The notes: generated by a model from the letters alone, not told the origin. DNA of 10,624 bases from Stramenopiles sp. TOSAG23-6 (GCA_900128565.1 LT636299.1:1-10624); one strand, 5' to 3'. Shown: positions 1 to 7,660, counted from the first letter of the stretch. Translations and numbers: made by a program.

Positions 1-61
1 TTTTGTTTAGGTACAAAATTTTCTATAAAAAAAAAATCTAAAAATCAGGATGAAAACGTAC
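1..61 (-). other. Truncated intron after NhaB exon 1 (left copy)
   Basis: On the minus strand, exon 1 ends ...AACAT and the intron opens with GTACGTTTTC, as in the lysyl-tRNA synthetase introns. It continues through a T-tract to the family core TTTTGTACCTAAACAAAA, where the window ends. The 3' splice site lies outside. Unlike the complete introns, this one contains AG twice, but splicing at either would not restore NhaB-like sequence. Confidence 0.75.
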
Positions 62-627
62 ATGTTCAACAGAACTTCGGAATACATCTTTTCAGGTGTA
101 CTGAGACCAAGTAACATCCCTTCAATGACTAGGAGACCACCTGTTTGTATAGGATAACATTCAGATGTCATAGCTAGAGTGAGAATAAACTCCGGTAGTA
201 AAGCCCATGCAGTGACAACTTTTCCAGCGGTGAAACGAAGTATGATGTTTAATACAAGCGAAAAAACAATTGTCAATTTGTACCACTCTGCACTTGTACC
301 CAGAAAGTTTCGCCAGAGGACTCGAGTAATACGGAGAAAACAATTTTTTTCATGTAACGAACCATCGGACTTCTCTTGTTTACGAATATTTGGTTCAACT
401 ATGCTATTGCTGAAATTACGCTCAATATTTTGAGATGTATAGGTTTTTATATTGCTTGTGGTGCGCTTCGCACATATTAATGAAGCTGGTGCATTTTGAC
501 TGATATAAAGGTTTCCTTTTAGCGTAGTTGAAACTGCTCCTCTCACACCGTTCGAAAACTGAATAGGCAAAGTATCCATATTCTTTAAAGGCCATGTTGG
601 GAGTTCTTCTGAATCAGGCGACTGCAT
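62..627 (-). CDS. NhaB-type Na+/H+ antiporter, first exon (left copy, partial)
   Basis: Identical mirror copy of the exon at 9998-10563, where it is described in full. It encodes 188 complete codons plus two bases and ends at the same GT splice donor. It sits in the arm with the broken inner junction, so it is most likely a duplicate created by the palindrome and not a second gene. The next gene-like frame (1027) points the other way, with 399 bases between the start codons. Confidence 0.8.
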
Positions 628-1026
628 TACGCCTGATAGTAGTTTTTCTAAGGAATATGATTAGTGATGCCTAAACTCTAGCGATGCAGACTATTTGTAC
701 CCTAGTTTGAGCTATTGAAATTCCCTTCGACGTACAATAATAATGACCTATCACTGTCTCAAAAGTAATCGCTTCAAGGAATTCCAATGCATTTGACAGT
801 TCCTCCCAAGCGCACAGAAGGTTTTGTTTGTATTTGACATCGCGCGGAGATTTTCTTCATAATCGCCGCAGGTTTGTTCTTGATTGGAGGTCCCAAACCT
901 TATATCTTTTATTTTTGTATACGGTACCCCCGAATCGACAACATCAAGGATAGACCAGTTAAACAACTTAATTGCTATTATGTTTATAAAATGTTCCCAT
1001 AAAGAAACGAATAATATCAAGCTATA
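628..1026. other. Intergenic region upstream of NhaB (left copy)
   Basis: This 399-base stretch separates the NhaB start from the doubtful frame at 1027, and presumably holds the NhaB promoter and 5' UTR. I see no RNA gene, recognisable core promoter element or repeat. A minus-strand open frame (751-1194) runs through part of it, but it overlaps the 1027 frame and resembles nothing I know. The same content lies at 9599-9997. Confidence 0.4.
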
Positions 1027-1431
1027 ATGTATGCACCTACAAAAGAACCAGCTGATGCAGAATGTAAAACTCTGTCCTCTAATACCCACTTGAGTATAAG
1101 GGGGAGTCTTGATAGAGAAGTCAGGGATGGAGTCAGGGAAAATCCTGCTGTTGTGTCTCATGATCAAGCATATATTAATCCTCACCTTCATCATAGAGAG
1201 AGAGAGGGGAATATGGGGAAATCTGCAGTAGATGAGCAGGGCAAAGGTGGAAATGTAATACTCAACCGAAATTTCTTTCTCCGCAATAAACCGCTGTCAC
1301 TAGATTCGCAAGAAGCTTTCGGAGAATCAGATACTGTGCTCGAAGAAAAAAAAACAGGTATCATAAATAATCCACATTTTGAATACCGTTTACACTCACC
1401 TAAATCAAAGACAAACCCTGATGATTTTTAA
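1027..1431 (+). CDS. Uncertain 134-residue hydrophilic protein (left copy)
   Basis: I do not recognise this product. The frame starts MYAPTKEP and ends NPDDF before a TAA stop. It is polar and charged, with no membrane segment or signal peptide. A GA repeat near 1195-1207 is translated as part of HREREG; similar GA tracts occur in the divergent promoter region at 6196-6215, so part of this frame could be regulatory DNA. An internal ATG at 1213 would give a 72-residue version. A minus-strand frame (751-1194) overlaps it, and at most one of the two is likely real. It lies 372 bases upstream of Tom40 on the same strand. Confidence 0.3.
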   Translation: MYAPTKEPADAECKTLSSNTHLSIRGSLDREVRDGVRENPAVVSHDQAYINPHLHHREREGNMGKSAVDEQGKGGNVILNRNFFLRNKPLSLDSQEAFGESDTVLEEKKTGIINNPHFEYRLHSPKSKTNPDDF

Positions 1432-1803
1432 TTTTGTTTCATGTATATAAGCTCGAGAACGTTATGACTAATTTTCCACTTCAGCTAAAACTTCCAATTC
1501 CACAAAATGTATATTTCGTATGGGTACTTTATATAAAAAAAAATGACGGTCAAATCACTGCAACTTTGTCAGAAAGTATAAACATAAAAATAAAATTGTT
1601 GATTAAAAATGTTGCAAATTTGAAATTTCAATGTGTATTGTGTTATCGGATTCCTGAAACAACCAGAAACATCCATTGGAAAACCCATTACGCAAACCTG
1701 CTTGGCTTGGCTCAATTCCATTCCAACATTCAGCGCGTGTTTCGATTTTTCGATACTTCTTATTAAATTAGCCTTCTACGTGTTTGTCTACGTACATACA
1801 AAA
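1432..1803 (+). promoter_or_regulatory. Upstream region of Tom40 (left copy)
   Basis: This AT-rich 372-base stretch before the Tom40 start presumably contains its promoter and 5' UTR. No clear TATA box or initiator can be assigned. The Tom40 frame stays open back to an ATG at 1633, but that extension (rich in F, I, L and C) is not Tom40-like. An out-of-frame reading frame at 1434-1766 has no recognisable features. The mirror copy is 8822-9193. Confidence 0.35.
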
Positions 1804-2847
1804 ATGGCGACACTACCTACTCCAAAAGCACCTCCGACTATGGATAAAAACTTTCAATCTGATTATATGCCTAGTATAGCCTCTACTATGCCATCAAAGC
1901 CAGTGGGAACGTTTCTTAACTTATACTCTGAAGCCCGCGACATCCTAAATATTCCTTCTGTCGGAACTGATCTCAGTATGGAGTTAACCAACCACTTCCG
2001 ACAAGGGTGTGGTGTGCAGTCAAAGTTATCGATGCAAAAACGGGTATTCCAGCTACTCGGTTTCTATCATACAGGTTCTAGTATTGTATCTGGTTCAGCA
2101 GATAGTAGAGGTTTGGTTTGTGCAAATTGGGCAAAGGAATGGCCTTCTTTGGGCGTTCACAGTGTAGTTCGAACAAAGTTTGTTACTGGCATATCAAATG
2201 AAAAAACGAACACCAACGCTCGATGGAGTGATGCGGAATTGACAAAAGAGGGTGATGCATATGCAATAACAGCAAAAGTAATGCGTCAAGATAAGGAGAA
2301 AATTGTTGCTTCAGCGTCTTTTACCCAGAAGGTGACTGATCGATTTACACTTGGTGCCAAAGCTCAAGTTGACCGAGAAAAAGACACTAAAGCTGCTGCT
2401 TTTGCTGCTAGATACAAACATTCATGTGGAACAATGTTAGGAACATATACTACGACTGGCTTACTAAGTGCTCATTGCTCTAGAGAAGTTTCACACTACA
2501 ACAAACCGAATGAAAATAATGTCGGTTTGGCCGCGCAATTAACGTATGATGTGAACACTGGACAGTCGCAAACATATATTGGTTGGAAATTCTCCATGCC
2601 TAGTACAAAGTCGGTCGTACATGCTTCTATCAATGGTTCGGGGCGTGTGAAGGCAGTCTTAGAGGAGAGAATGAATGAAAGCACTATTTTGTCACTAACA
2701 TCTGAAATGAATCACGCGACTAGTGACTTTCGCTTCGGCTTAGGAGTTCAAGTGGGGGCAAAACCTTCCCAAAAAGCAGCAGCAGTACAGACAGCCCTTA
2801 AATACGATCCTCTAAAGGTTGATCGTTGGAGAAAATGGACCTTTTAG
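1804..2847 (+). CDS. Tom40-like mitochondrial import channel (left copy)
   Basis: Identical mirror copy of the 347-residue gene at 7778-8821, where the evidence is given. The start at 1804 is preceded by ACAAAA and followed by GCG, a favourable eukaryotic context. The frame ends with TAG. The gene converges on the truncated membrane-protein copy (3210-4109), with 362 bases between the stop codons. Given the broken inner junction of this arm, it is probably an assembly duplicate and not a paralogue. Confidence 0.8.
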   Translation: MATLPTPKAPPTMDKNFQSDYMPSIASTMPSKPVGTFLNLYSEARDILNIPSVGTDLSMELTNHFRQGCGVQSKLSMQKRVFQLLGFYHTGSSIVSGSADSRGLVCANWAKEWPSLGVHSVVRTKFVTGISNEKTNTNARWSDAELTKEGDAYAITAKVMRQDKEKIVASASFTQKVTDRFTLGAKAQVDREKDTKAAAFAARYKHSCGTMLGTYTTTGLLSAHCSREVSHYNKPNENNVGLAAQLTYDVNTGQSQTYIGWKFSMPSTKSVVHASINGSGRVKAVLEERMNESTILSLTSEMNHATSDFRFGLGVQVGAKPSQKAAAVQTALKYDPLKVDRWRKWTF

Positions 2848-3209
2848 ATTAAGGGTTTTGTTTATAAGAGAAAGCGTTCATAAAAACAAAAGAAAATGTC
2901 ATTAAATTTGAAAAAAAATACAACAGAAACTTTTCACAATGAAATACTAGTATAATATATGCAGTCTCTTATTAAGTTGTAATTATATCTCTTATTAAGT
3001 TGTAATTATATCTCTTATTAAGTTGTAATTATAGATGTAAGAGATACATACATATGCGTATCTATGATTTCTCTTGTTTGTTTTTCTCACTTTCTTTAAT
3101 AAAATGTGTTAATGTTATATGTATTTCAGTGTACATTTTTAATTTTTGAATTCGTTTATTGTTGAAATTTAAAGTCATATCCCATACAACACACTTTTTA
3201 GGGTATTTG
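2848..3209. other. Convergent 3' intergenic region (left copy)
   Basis: This 362-base AT-rich spacer between two convergent stop codons holds both 3' UTRs. It contains a three-copy 23-base tandem repeat (2965-3033) and, on the minus strand, AATAAA at 3155-3160, a plausible polyadenylation signal for the membrane-protein gene. No clear AATAAA is visible for Tom40. A minus-strand open frame spans 3062-3289 but overlaps the membrane-protein C-terminus out of frame and looks spurious. Confidence 0.5.
2965..3033 (+). repeat. Three perfect tandem copies of a 23-base unit (left copy)
   Basis: The units are 2965-2987, 2988-3010 and 3011-3033, each beginning TCTCTTATTAAG and ending TAATTATA. Just after the third copy, GATGTAAGAGAT contains TAAGAGA, the inverse of the TCTCTTA that opens each unit, so the transcript could fold into a hairpin. 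The repeat lies between the 3' ends of two convergent genes. A role in 3' end formation is possible but unproven. Confidence 0.95.
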
Positions 3210-4109
3210 CTACTCATATTCAATATCTCGCATAGACGCTCGCCTTGCCAACATTTTTGCCTGCACATTCTTACCATCTGATGCTCCATGAGAGGGTCTA
3301 TCCACAGGCGTGCTGACAGGAACTACATCAGCAATTGTCTGCACATCCATTGCCACAACAGATACACTATTCACATTTTCAGATACACTACATGTTTGAC
3401 GAGAACCTACGAAACCCCTTCCACGTTTGTTTCGTCCAAAATATTTGGAATACCCTGGACGATCTTGATCTGGGGCAGCGGTTTGTTCTTGACCAATGCA
3501 TGTCTGAGAAGCTGTTAGATTTTTCAATTCTACTAGTCGTGTTCTTCTAGTATGTGTGGTACCCCCTGTCCTTGACTCATTTAGAGCAGTTAAAAATTGA
3601 ACTGGGTCTGTATCAAAGGCATCCTCTGTTTGTTGCCGTACTTCATCTGAAAAGCAACAACCGCAACATTCACAGCCAAGACCATTTCCTATCATACAAT
3701 TATACTTAAACTCACGATAGTTACGTGAAACATAACTACAACATATACCGCAAGCAATAGGTACCCACGCAAGTACAATAGTTAATATAATCAGAGCTTT
3801 TAACTCACCATCAATGACACTAGAATTTTCTATTTCTTGTTGTTCCTTTTCTTTACCTTGCTGTGCTCGCTTAATCCTCTCGTCATCAATATCAACATCA
3901 CCATCACCATCCTTATCGGCTGTTTCGCTATTTCCAAGAGCTCCCTTTGCAATATCAACTGATACGGACTTCCAATCTGGTTTTACCGCGGCTTTAGAAC
4001 TGCCTTTTGCAGTTGCACGATCTATAGCTGCAACCACTGCGTCTTTTGCACCAGCTGCCTGTCTTTTGCTTCCACCATTTACTAAAATTACGTCTTTGAC
4101 CATGTCCCC
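3210..4109 (-). pseudogene. EF-hand membrane protein lacking residues 1-79 (left copy)
   Basis: From the stop at 3210 to 4109 this matches codons 80-378 of the intact gene at 6279-7415, then switches at GGGG into lysyl-tRNA synthetase sequence. The signal peptide and the acidic N-terminus are lost. The frame stays open through the junction and would start within a lysyl-tRNA synthetase intron near 4253, but that N-terminus is intron and out-of-frame exon 4 sequence. This is most likely a by-product of a chimeric join, not a decayed gene. Confidence 0.85.
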
Positions 4110-6046
4110 AACCAGCAGTAGGAGGAAGGCCATATTCGAGAGAGACACAGAAACCTTCATCATGTATTGTATGAAAATATTGTTTTTTCGAGTTTTTTTG
4201 TTAGGTACAAAATTTCGTATGAAAAAAAAATAAATTCGAAATTGGTAAAGCATTCAAATTTGAAAACGTACATGTGGCTGTGCTTCAACGTCACCACTTG
4301 CTTTAGATGCCATTTGGTCCATAAATCGTTCTCGCTGAGTACGAGGATCATTTAGTTCTGTATAAGCATTTGCTAACTCCATACCTAAAACAAACAATTC
4401 AAAACGCTCTGTCATTTGTGGCTTACTGCGATGGTATATGTATTATGAAAAGATATTTCAAAAATGTAAAATTTGTTAGGTACAGAATTTCGTACGAAAA
4501 AAAAATAAATTCGAAATTCAATTTGAAAACGTACTTGGCCAATGGAGACATCATAGCAGGATGATCACATAGAAATGTCGGGTTAACAAGTTGATCTTCA
4601 ATGAAATGACCTACTAGTTTATCCAATAATCGTGCAGTTGTACGAGGTGGAGCACAATCAAGTTCATGTTTTTCNCATTGAGCAGCTAAAAACTGATTAA
4701 TGTTAGGGTCATCAAGAGGCGGTAACTTAATATTAGCACGTTTTTCAAGCTCAGATGTCATTGATAGTCGTGTCCATGGAGGAGTAAAATCGATCTCAGC
4801 ACCTGGAGAATCTGGTCCATCCTTATGGTAAGTGATCTTATAACCACCAGTGACTTCTTTGACCATTCCAGATATAAGTTTTTCAGTCATGTCCATGAGA
4901 TCATTGTAATCAGCATAGGCCATGTAAAACTCACATGTAGTAAATTCAGGGTTGTGTGTCAAATCCATTCCTTCATTTCTGAATTGTCTACCGATTTCGT
5001 ACACTCGTTCAAGTCCACCTACAACCAGCATCTTCAAATAAAGTTCAGGGGCAACACGCATAAACATATCAACACCCATGTTTTGTGAACAAATATGTTT
5101 TTGTTTTTTTTTGTTAGTAAAAAAAAATCGTTTAGGTACAAATTTTTTTATGGAAAAATTATATATTTTTGAAAGTAATAAAGAACACGTACATATCATT
5201 GTGAAATGTTTTAAATGGTCGAGCGGTAGCGCCTCCAGGAATATCATTCATCATTGGAGTTTCAACTTCAAGAAAGTTTTGAGTATCTAAAAAACGACGG
5301 ACGTAATTGATAATTTTAGCACGGGTATAAAAAATTTCTCTGGATTTGTTGTTCATGATAAGATCGAGGTATCGTTGACGGAAACGAACCTCTTGGTTTT
5401 TAAGACCAGAATAGCCTGTTGGAAGCATATGAAGACAAGGGGTTAATACTTGCATTTCAGTTGGGAAAAGCGACAACTCTCCTGACTTGGACTTTCCAGG
5501 ATGACCAGTTACTCCAACAATGTCACCCCGTTTAACGTCGTGTTTGAGAGCTTCAAATGCTTCTTCACCAGCAGTATATGCACTCTTACTCAACATGATT
5601 TGAATTTTTTCCCCATCTGCACGCAAATCCATAAACATCAATTTTTTACCGGATGCACGAACACTGTGGAGACGTCCAGCAACAGACACTGTTGTTGCTG
5701 TGTCGTGTGATCCAGCCTCAACGTTTCCATATTTTTCACAGAATACTGGAAGTTTCATGGTAACATTAAACTTGTGAGGATACGCAGGTCTTCCAGCAGA
5801 CTCCCATTTTGCTAGCTGAGCTAGTCGATTTTCACGATATTTGGTAGGGTCAACTTCCTCTACAACCTTTTTGGCCTTTGCTTTATTGTTCCCATTTAAC
5901 TTCGCTTTCGCAGCTTTTGCAGCCTTCTTTTTGTCATTCTCCATCTTTTTCTTCAATTTCTTGATGGCATTTTTGGATAAACCTTTAAAGAGAGGATTGT
6001 TCTTATCAGCTTCCTCCATAGCCGCATTGCGCGCACGATGATCCAT
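4106..6046 (-). CDS. Cytosolic lysyl-tRNA synthetase, class II, 3' truncated
   Basis: It charges tRNA-Lys with lysine in the cytosol. Exons on the minus strand are 5193-6046, 4535-5077, 4272-4437 and 4106-4161, giving 539 codons plus two bases. The start at 6046 (context AAGAATGG) opens a Lys-rich eukaryotic N-terminal extension (about residues 20-62). The OB-fold anticodon-binding domain covers about 118-205 ([11 protein letters not shown] and following). Motif 1 lies near 252-278 ([17 protein letters not shown]). Motif 2 is at about 309-336 ([13 protein letters not shown] then [11 protein letters not shown]). Later family sequence includes [18 protein letters not shown] and [21 protein letters not shown]. 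Exon 4 reads [11 protein letters not shown] and is cut at the palindrome junction, so motif 3 and the last few tens of residues are missing; the real gene is presumably intact beyond the join. Base 4675 is N and gives TGN, probably Cys. Confidence 0.97.
4162..4271 (-). other. Lysyl-tRNA synthetase intron 3, GT-AT type, 110 bases
   Basis: The junction reads CCACAT|GTACGTTTTC...CAATACAT|GATGAAGG. Removing the intron gives A-Q-P-H-D-E-G-F-C, which fits the family. ACATG occurs at both edges, so the cut could slide by up to five bases, but no position within that slide yields a 3' AG. The intron contains no AG at all. The first exonic AG downstream (GATGAAG) would shift the frame. CTAAC ends 38 bases before the 3' end, and a 7-base hairpin (4211-4217 with 4237-4243) flanks the T-tract. 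Confidence 0.88.
4438..4534 (-). other. Lysyl-tRNA synthetase intron 2, GT-AT type, 97 bases
   Basis: The junction is GGCCAA|GTACGTTTTC...AATACAT|ATACCATCGC. The joined product is S-P-L-A-K-Y-H-R-S-K-P, as expected for the family. No AG lies inside. The first AG (CGCAG) is 12 exon bases downstream; using it keeps the frame but replaces the conserved K-Y-H-R-S with a single Asn. CTAAC ends 37 bases before the 3' end. An 8-base hairpin GAATTTCG/CGAAATTC occupies 4485-4492 and 4512-4519. Confidence 0.85.
5078..5192 (-). other. Lysyl-tRNA synthetase intron 1, GT-AT type, 115 bases
   Basis: The junction is AATGATAT|GTACGTGTTC...AAAACAT|GGGTGTTG. The joined product is [12 protein letters not shown], as expected between motifs 1 and 2. 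The repeated ATG at the edges lets the cut slide three bases, but none of these positions ends in AG, and no AG occurs in the intron. The next exonic AG would remove a conserved stretch. It contains GTACCTAAAC like its relatives, plus a perfect TACTAAC (5113-5119) ending 35 bases before the 3' end. Confidence 0.87.
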
Positions 6047-6278
6047 TCTTGTTAGCGTGTCTTTTTACACTTTCCAATAGCAGAAGTCAACAACAATAGC
6101 TTTCAGTCGCAAGAAGAAGAAGAAGACTTGGTCAAGAAATGACTGAATGACTCGTGTTACCCTAAAAAACACAAACCTGCTTCTTTTCTGATTTTAGAGA
6201 GAGAGAGCGAGCGAGTTGTATCATTCAATATATCGGGAATATTCCTCCTCTCGACGACAAAATCAGCATGATATATAG
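6047..6278. promoter_or_regulatory. Divergent promoter region, synthetase / membrane protein
   Basis: Only 232 bases separate the lysyl-tRNA synthetase start (6046, minus) from the first ATG of the membrane protein (6279, plus), so both promoters and 5' UTRs must lie here. Visible low-complexity elements are an AAG repeat at about 6111-6126 and a GA-rich tract at 6196-6215 (AGAGAGAGAG then CGAGCGAG). GA tracts are common in eukaryotic promoters. No clear TATA box is assignable. Confidence 0.55.
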
Positions 6279-7415
6279 ATGAGATTCTATATGAAGATGA
6301 CAAGATTTCTTTTTATAATGATCTTCTTGTTTCTTAAAACTAGCTGTATTCATTGTACTGGGTCGAATCATAAATTAGATGAGAATCATTCCACAAATAA
6401 CTCAAATACAAATTCCGATAAAGCAGAAGATTTTGAATTTACTGCACAGATGGTAATTGACGCAGACTTGGCTTTCATGAAGGGTGTTAATAATGGTTTC
6501 AGTGCTGAAGAAGTAGGGGACATGGTCAAAGACGTAATTTTAGTAAATGGTGGAAGCAAAAGACAGGCAGCTGGTGCAAAAGACGCAGTGGTTGCAGCTA
6601 TAGATCGTGCAACTGCAAAAGGCAGTTCTAAAGCCGCGGTAAAACCAGATTGGAAGTCCGTATCAGTTGATATTGCAAAGGGAGCTCTTGGAAATAGCGA
6701 AACAGCCGATAAGGATGGTGATGGTGATGTTGATATTGATGACGAGAGGATTAAGCGAGCACAGCAAGGTAAAGAAAAGGAACAACAAGAAATAGAAAAT
6801 TCTAGTGTCATTGATGGTGAGTTAAAAGCTCTGATTATATTAACTATTGTACTTGCGTGGGTACCTATTGCTTGCGGTATATGTTGTAGTTATGTTTCAC
6901 GTAACTATCGTGAGTTTAAGTATAATTGTATGATAGGAAATGGTCTTGGCTGTGAATGTTGCGGTTGTTGCTTTTCAGATGAAGTACGGCAACAAACAGA
7001 GGATGCCTTTGATACAGACCCAGTTCAATTTTTAACTGCTCTAAATGAGTCAAGGACAGGGGGTACCACACATACTAGAAGAACACGACTAGTAGAATTG
7101 AAAAATCTAACAGCTTCTCAGACATGCATTGGTCAAGAACAAACCGCTGCCCCAGATCAAGATCGTCCAGGGTATTCCAAATATTTTGGACGAAACAAAC
7201 GTGGAAGGGGTTTCGTAGGTTCTCGTCAAACATGTAGTGTATCTGAAAATGTGAATAGTGTATCTGTTGTGGCAATGGATGTGCAGACAATTGCTGATGT
7301 AGTTCCTGTCAGCACGCCTGTGGATAGACCCTCTCATGGAGCATCAGATGGTAAGAATGTGCAGGCAAAAATGTTGGCAAGGCGAGCGTCTATGCGAGAT
7401 ATTGAATATGAGTAG
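6279..7415 (+). CDS. Secreted-entry type I membrane protein with EF-hand-like loop
   Basis: I do not recognise the family. The intact product has 378 residues. Residues 7-26 look like a signal peptide (MTRFLFIMIFLFL, then TSCIHC); translation may start at 6279 or at the ATG at 6297, which has a better context. An Asn/Asp/Ser-rich stretch follows. An Ala/Lys-rich region (about 80-140) leads to DKDGDGDVDIDD (144-155), a calcium-loop pattern with Asp at positions 1, 3, 5 and 9, Gly at 6 and Val at 8, but Asp instead of Glu at 12. A charged segment (about 157-173) precedes one membrane helix (about 183-205). After it comes a Cys-rich patch, including CGICC and CECCGCC (about 200-221). The polar tail ends in an RRASMR sequence, a possible basophilic kinase site. 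Predicted topology is acidic N-terminus outside or lumenal, Cys-rich tail cytosolic. No intron is needed. Confidence 0.8.
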   Translation: MRFYMKMTRFLFIMIFLFLKTSCIHCTGSNHKLDENHSTNNSNTNSDKAEDFEFTAQMVIDADLAFMKGVNNGFSAEEVGDMVKDVILVNGGSKRQAAGAKDAVVAAIDRATAKGSSKAAVKPDWKSVSVDIAKGALGNSETADKDGDGDVDIDDERIKRAQQGKEKEQQEIENSSVIDGELKALIILTIVLAWVPIACGICCSYVSRNYREFKYNCMIGNGLGCECCGCCFSDEVRQQTEDAFDTDPVQFLTALNESRTGGTTHTRRTRLVELKNLTASQTCIGQEQTAAPDQDRPGYSKYFGRNKRGRGFVGSRQTCSVSENVNSVSVVAMDVQTIADVVPVSTPVDRPSHGASDGKNVQAKMLARRASMRDIEYE

Positions 7416-7464
7416 CAAATACCCTAAAAAGTGTGTTGTATGGGATATGACTTTAAATTTCAAC

Positions 7465-7470
7465 AATAAA
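7465..7470 (+). promoter_or_regulatory. Possible polyadenylation signal
   Basis: AATAAA lies 49 bases after the stop codon of the membrane-protein gene, a plausible distance for a short 3' UTR. In AT-rich DNA this hexamer also arises by chance, so the call is tentative. The mirror copy is 3155-3160. Confidence 0.4.
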
Positions 7471-7591
7471 CGAATTCAAAAATTAAAAATGTACACTGAA
7501 ATACATATAACATTAACACATTTTATTAAAGAAAGTGAGAAAAACAAACAAGAGAAATCATAGATACGCATATGTATGTATCTCTTACATC

Positions 7592-7660
7592 TATAATTAC
7601 AACTTAATAAGAGATATAATTACAACTTAATAAGAGATATAATTACAACTTAATAAGAGA
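7592..7660 (-). repeat. Three perfect tandem copies of a 23-base unit (right copy)
   Basis: Mirror of 2965-3033. Each unit on the plus strand opens TATAATTAC and closes TAATAAGAGA. The inverse motif TCTCTTA just before the array (about 7582-7588) allows a hairpin with the first unit. The array sits midway between convergent gene ends. Confidence 0.95.

Larger units (their letters stand above)
1..4109. repeat. Left arm of a 4109-base inverted repeat
   Basis: This arm is the reverse complement of 6516-10624: position x pairs with 10625-x. All reading frames in it recur in the other arm with identical translations, and I noticed no mismatch. The match stops at 4109/6516; the next pair (4110 a, 6515 a) is not complementary. 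The inner boundary cuts through two genes, lysyl-tRNA synthetase and the EF-hand membrane protein, so this arm is probably the artificial copy made by a chimeric join or by assembly. A true genomic inverted duplication is possible but would have to be very recent. Confidence 0.97.

Noticed and set aside
1633-1803. N-terminal extension of Tom40 from an upstream in-frame ATG
   Set aside because: The extension is rich in Phe, Ile, Leu and Cys without Tom40 similarity. Tom40 needs no presequence, and the ATG at 1804 has the better context.
3814-4233. Ser/Phe-rich plus-strand frame opposite the membrane protein (and its mirror at 6386-6811)
   Set aside because: It is the antisense shadow of the Ala/Lys/Asp-rich coding region, with typical shadow composition. 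In the left copy it also runs through the artificial junction.
3210-4253. A 347-codon minus-strand frame starting MMKVSV-like, with a hydrophobic N-terminus resembling a signal peptide
   Set aside because: Its first part is intron 3 and exon 4 of lysyl-tRNA synthetase read out of frame, joined at the palindrome junction to codon 80 of the membrane protein. The signal-like look is a coincidence of frame.
4431-4437. GT-AG splicing of intron 2 using the exonic CGCAG
   Set aside because: It keeps the frame but replaces the conserved K-Y-H-R-S with one Asn, and no equivalent works for introns 1 or 3.
4675-4675. Ambiguous base N inside lysyl-tRNA synthetase exon 2 as a possible stop (TGA)
   Set aside because: TGN before E-K-H matches a position where the family usually has Cys, so TGT or TGC is most likely. 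It is an assembly ambiguity and not evidence of a broken gene.
4423-5247. Unspliced 274-codon minus-strand frame spanning lysyl-tRNA synthetase exon 2 and flanking introns
   Set aside because: Only the middle matches the synthetase; the ends are AT-rich intron translations. The frame is open through the introns by chance, and conserved residues are restored only by splicing.
5159-6046. Premature end of lysyl-tRNA synthetase (stop shortly after H-N-D-M)
   Set aside because: The stop lies in intron 1. The synthetase sequence resumes in phase at 5077, so this is an unspliced reading, not a truncated gene.
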